Shown: in pieces, positions 60,370 through 64,000 of the stretch
Layout: each line of letters begins with the position of its first letter
Position numbering within the stretch: position 1 is the stretch's first letter
Origin: Sthenelais limicola
Taxonomy: Eukaryota > Annelida > Polychaeta > Phyllodocida > Sigalionidae
Direction: 5' to 3'
Length of the DNA stretch: 64,000 bases
Assembly (NCBI GenBank): GCA_942159475.1
Contig: OW804094.1
Span: forward strand, 48,542,966-48,606,965
Position numbers and translations under genes: made by a program
Notes under the pieces: generated by a model
What the model was told of the DNA's origin: nothing
The model's database searches: none
The model's input: the letters and a program-made list of their open reading frames with translations, nothing else

Positions 60370-63300
60370 CTACTTGTTGGCCCAGTCGGTACGACCGGTT
60401 GCGTTCACTGGTTGCCGGGGTGCAGAGTGCTTGTTCAGGGGAGCAAGTGGTGCTGCCTTCCATCCACCTGCACGGTAATCTGTATATAGCATGAAATAGT
60501 GAAACCTAAGTACACACAGCAAGCCTGGTGATATGGGGATAGGAAGGTACCAAATACTGGCCGGTCTACCGCAAACCTGGTGCAACATAGAGCGTTGGGT
60601 TCCCACACTACCATGCTCAAGATAAATGACAACCTCAATATCAACGCAGCTAGATATAATTTGTAAAAATGCAGTTGCTTATGAATGAATGAAAGAATAG
60701 GTGCAGAGAGAAGAGTGATTGGTTGGTTGAGGGATGGATGGATTGTCAGTGCTCTGTACAGCAATATCAATGATAGTTACGCAATACCATTCCTCGATTG
60801 ATCAATGAAGACTCAAACCTGCACCTGAATCATATATCGATCGTTTCAGAGAAGAGAAAATGGTTGGGTGGGAATCCAATGATTGCCTACGCTACATACT
60901 GTGTCTACCACGATTTCATTTTTATTTTACAATTTCAAATAAATGAAGTAGTTGAACTCCAAAAGTGAAAAGTGACTCGTATGTTATCAGATAGTGATGC
61001 AAACCTCAAATATGCCATAGTCGTAGTTTTCGACTAAGCAAAAACATCTATCATTCGAACAATAAACATTTATAAATATTTCAGAATAAATATATACACA
61101 AACAAGAAAATGGTATTACCATCCTTAGTATGGGGGAAAATAGATTAAGATATCCAGAATTTTTGTTATATGTGGCGTTTTAACCGTAACCTTTTAAATG
61201 GGAAACTAAAAACGATTTCAACCGCTTATTCCAATGTTTGCATATATATGATAAAAAATAATGAGAGACGGTCTTCAGACTTACTTCCTTTATTTGTCGT
61301 TGAGGCGCCAAACGAAGGAACATATTGACCATTATTGGCAATATTACCCGAGATGTTAGACTTGCCGTAATTTTGTCCCACTGCAAACGAGACACAAATC
61401 CACACCAAATGTTAATGGCACACAAGTAAAAATAATATAGAATGTTTTGGTAATATAGAGTAAGCCACTTATAGTACCACCAAAAACAAAAATTATTCGA
61501 CCTGAATCGGGAAGGAGGAAAATGAAGGAGGAGTATATATATATATACTTATAGATGAAAATATTTGGAAGCAAAAAAACTAATGTTCAGATAATTATTT
61601 AAACTTTATATAGTTTGGATCTTAATGGTTCAATTTGTGATACTCATTTCGTTACAACGTTCAGTAAAGGAATGAGTCAGATATCATATAAGGTCCATAA
61701 TGTCATTTTAAATGCAGGTGAAACTCTCCGTAGCTATCCAAAACTTCTGGGTTAATATAAGAAAATAATATCTAGTTTTTGAAATTTTTGAAGAACAGAT
61801 ATATTCTTTGGTCGCGGATAATTAGTCCGAACTATTTCGAGTTTCACCAAACCTGAGCCAAACTATATAAATTGGAAATATAGGAAAATCGAGACGACGC
61901 GATTTATAGAAGTTAAAGTTTTGAGCATATGAGAAAAAAACTTGTCCATGGGATTTAAAAGAAAATTCTGTGCATAAAATATGTGTACAGCGGAACTTTG
62001 CACCTTAATCAAATACCCTCGAAGAAATAAAGGAAATGTACAAGGAATTACTTTTACCAATATTAGTGATATCTTAACAGTACTAGGTAAAATTACAACA
62101 ATAACCAAAGTTTTTCCGAGGGAAACCTACCAATTGGGTTATTTGTGTTTCCTATGTTTGTGGCTCCGTAGTTCATGCCACCAAAGCCAACTGGCTTGGC
62201 GAGCCAATTGGGCGTTTCCTTCTGTCCACTGTTCAAAGTGTTTTTTCCTTAAAACGTGACAAGGGCAAAACAAAATAGATAAAACGTGGCATGTGTGAAA
62301 ACTTGCAGTGAAATTAAATATGTAGATTTCAGAGAGACAGGGAGAATGTGTCGTGGTATGGCTTGCTAAGGAATGAACTCAGGACCCTTTTTTGTACTTT
62401 CGGTGTCAGGAAGGGTGTACATGATAATACTTTTGGCGGCCAGAAGTTGAAAGAGCTATAGAATAAATTAAAATGCACAAAGCAGATGATCCGATTTAAT
62501 AAAGTGACAAAGGAGATGATATAAGGGGTAGCATATTAACTCCCTAATAAAGTGCTGTATTCCTTTTAATCAAGCCGTGTTTCTATAAATTCGATTCATT
62601 ACAATCATGCAATTTATTGGGTAGATTATGGTGATTCAGATGAAACAAATGTTGGACAAGGAAATACATACCGGGCATATACCGAGATTTACTCATGTAA
62701 ACTTGCTTGGCGGAAGATGCGGACGACCGGCCGGAATTTACGCGACCCACTGGGTTGGGGATCTTAGGAAGCACATTATGTCTCTTTCCTGTTCCAAACG
62801 TTGTTCTAGAAATTGAGGTGTTACATCTATTATCAAAAACAATAATAGATCAGACAGTATCGCTTCATTACGCAGGAACTTTCCTTAATGTAAGGCCCAG
62901 TAATTTTTCTTTCTATACGTTCTATTCATTACATTTAAGTACTAGAGGTGTACCATTTTAGTTTAAAGGTGCTAGATGTGTGAAATAACAATAATAAAAA
63001 AATAAGCATTTCTGATCAGAAATTGCAATTAAAATTCATTATCTCAGGCTATTATAATATTGAACCAAATTTTAACGAGCATGGACATTACATTACATTA
63101 CATTGATTATTTGTAGAAGATAATAAGCCTTACCCGAAGAAATCGTCGTCATCAAAGTCATCCTTGTATGGCGCATACGAAGGCTCCGTCTTTTTGGGTG
63201 GGATGATATGATCAGCCTTCTTCGCTTGAGGCTTCTTGAAGTCAAAGATGCTATCATTCAAGAACTCGTCTATACTTTCATTTGTACCTCCAACATTCCA

Positions 63301-64000
63301 CCGCTTTCGCCCACTCTTATTTCCTGATAATAGTGGATTCTGGGGAGAGAGAAAGCAAGACCCATGGAGATAAAATATGAATACAATTTGTTAACGTGTA
63401 AAGGTCAGCTCAGTTCTATCGGATATATTAATCCAAAATATTTAAAGCACGTGGTACTAGTGTTTTTAAGCGAGAGATCCATCTCCTTTCTTCTTCAGAA
63501 TCTGGGTTCAGATTGAGCGTTACCAGGTGAGGTAGAGGGGAGCGTTCTACTGAGCAGCGCAGCTCAGTTGTGGTAGCGCACTAGGCGAAACAACACGTTT
63601 CCCAAAATATGAATATAACTTTGCATATGTTGTGCAAAGAAATGATTAATAAACAGTGGAGTAGAAAAAGGAAATCTATACATTTCCATTCACACCAAGA
63701 AATGAAATAGATAAAGAATTGTACAAAAGGGAGACAACCTACCCTATTTTGCTGTGGTTGAGAAGGTTGGAATGATTTGGGGTAGTCTGGTAGGACGGAT
63801 GTCTTTTTATTGTTGACGGGGGAAGGTACTGTGTTGAAGTTCTGTTTGACAGGAGAAGCACGCGGTTGTTGAGACCAAGAGGGGGCTTTGGTAGATGCTG
63901 GAGAAGGATTAGTATTTTGCTGTTGGATATTTTGAGGCGGTTGGATATTTTGAGGTTGCCGACGAGGAACATTCTGCTTCATTCCTAGATTCTGACCAAC
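60370..64000 (-). CDS. Unrecognised low-complexity protein, 5' end outside window
   Basis: Six phase-consistent minus-strand exons: 64000-63743 (open at the window edge), 63339-63134, 62805-62672, 62247-62131, 61380-61285 and 60479-60370 (TAG). The visible part is about 307 residues, mostly predicted disordered by composition. It starts with a Gln/Pro/Asn-rich stretch, then SGRKRWNVGGTNESIDEFLN, an acidic DDFDDDDFFG patch, KQVYMSKSRYMPG, a Gly/Asn-rich WLAKPVGFGGMNYGATNIGN, and the C-terminus PRQPVNATGRTDWANK. No catalytic or membrane motif is visible. I do not recognise the family. Short conserved-looking patches separated by low-complexity spacers suggest a scaffold with linear motifs. The acceptor of exon 62247 is AAG, chosen because the nearer CAG breaks the frame. 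Confidence 0.72.
63428..63600 (+). repeat. Dispersed SINE-like repeat, copy 2
   Basis: Second copy of the element at 43990-44240, sharing GCGAGAGATCCATCT (63470-63484) and CAGTTGTGGTAGCGCA (63565-63580). It lies in an intron of the unrecognised minus-strand gene. Confidence 0.55.

Overview
This is nuclear DNA of an animal. Coding regions are split into short exons (about 70-250 bp) with GT..AG introns, and several chains of exons join in phase into recognisable metazoan proteins. Non-coding DNA is AT-rich and crowded with non-autonomous DNA transposons, a LINE fragment, a solo LTR and a large minisatellite. The proteins resemble vertebrate orthologues closely enough to assign by eye, and the OTU/MULE gene and small nested elements fit a marine invertebrate (possibly an echinoderm, hemichordate or another bilaterian). 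The species cannot be fixed from sequence alone. No bacterial operon, CRISPR array or canonical rRNA/tRNA gene was seen.

Layout. 1-6.6 kb: no convincing gene; a 1.83 kb terminal-inverted-repeat element lies at 3858-5690. 6.7-10.3 kb (-): AGPAT5-type acyltransferase, seven exons, C-terminal exon not found. 13.5-19.0 kb (-): Mediator subunit MED8, seven exons, with a two-codon first exon in a CpG-rich promoter and a 2.7 kb first intron filled with nested transposons. 20.4-21.5 kb (-): LINE reverse-transcriptase remnant. 22.3-28.8 kb: minisatellite built on a GCCCTGAGGGC core, with a 491-bp higher-order repeat, interrupted by a TA-flanked MITE, a 695-bp solo LTR and a unique segment carrying a 40-bp-arm hairpin. 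28.4-35.9 kb (+): a spliced gene joining an OTU cysteine-protease domain to a MULE (Mutator-like) transposase, in phase over 18-19 exons. 37.3-40.2 kb: nested DNA transposons. 40.6-44.9 kb (+): homologue of human C8orf76. 45.8-50.7 kb (-): TRAPPC12. 52.3-57.0 kb (+): EIPR1 (TSSC1). 60.4-64.0 kb (-): unrecognised low-complexity protein, 5' end outside the window.

Functional links. TRAPPC12 and EIPR1 are divergent, with 1.6 kb between start codons. The human orthologues are also head-to-head neighbours on 2p25.3, so this is probably an ancient linkage; both act in membrane trafficking. The most unusual item is the OTU-MULE gene next to the minisatellite: its DDE residues and all reading frames are intact, it has many introns, and its OTU motif carries an Asn where Asp is usual. 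All exon borders are read by eye from splice signals and phase; none has been tested against transcripts.
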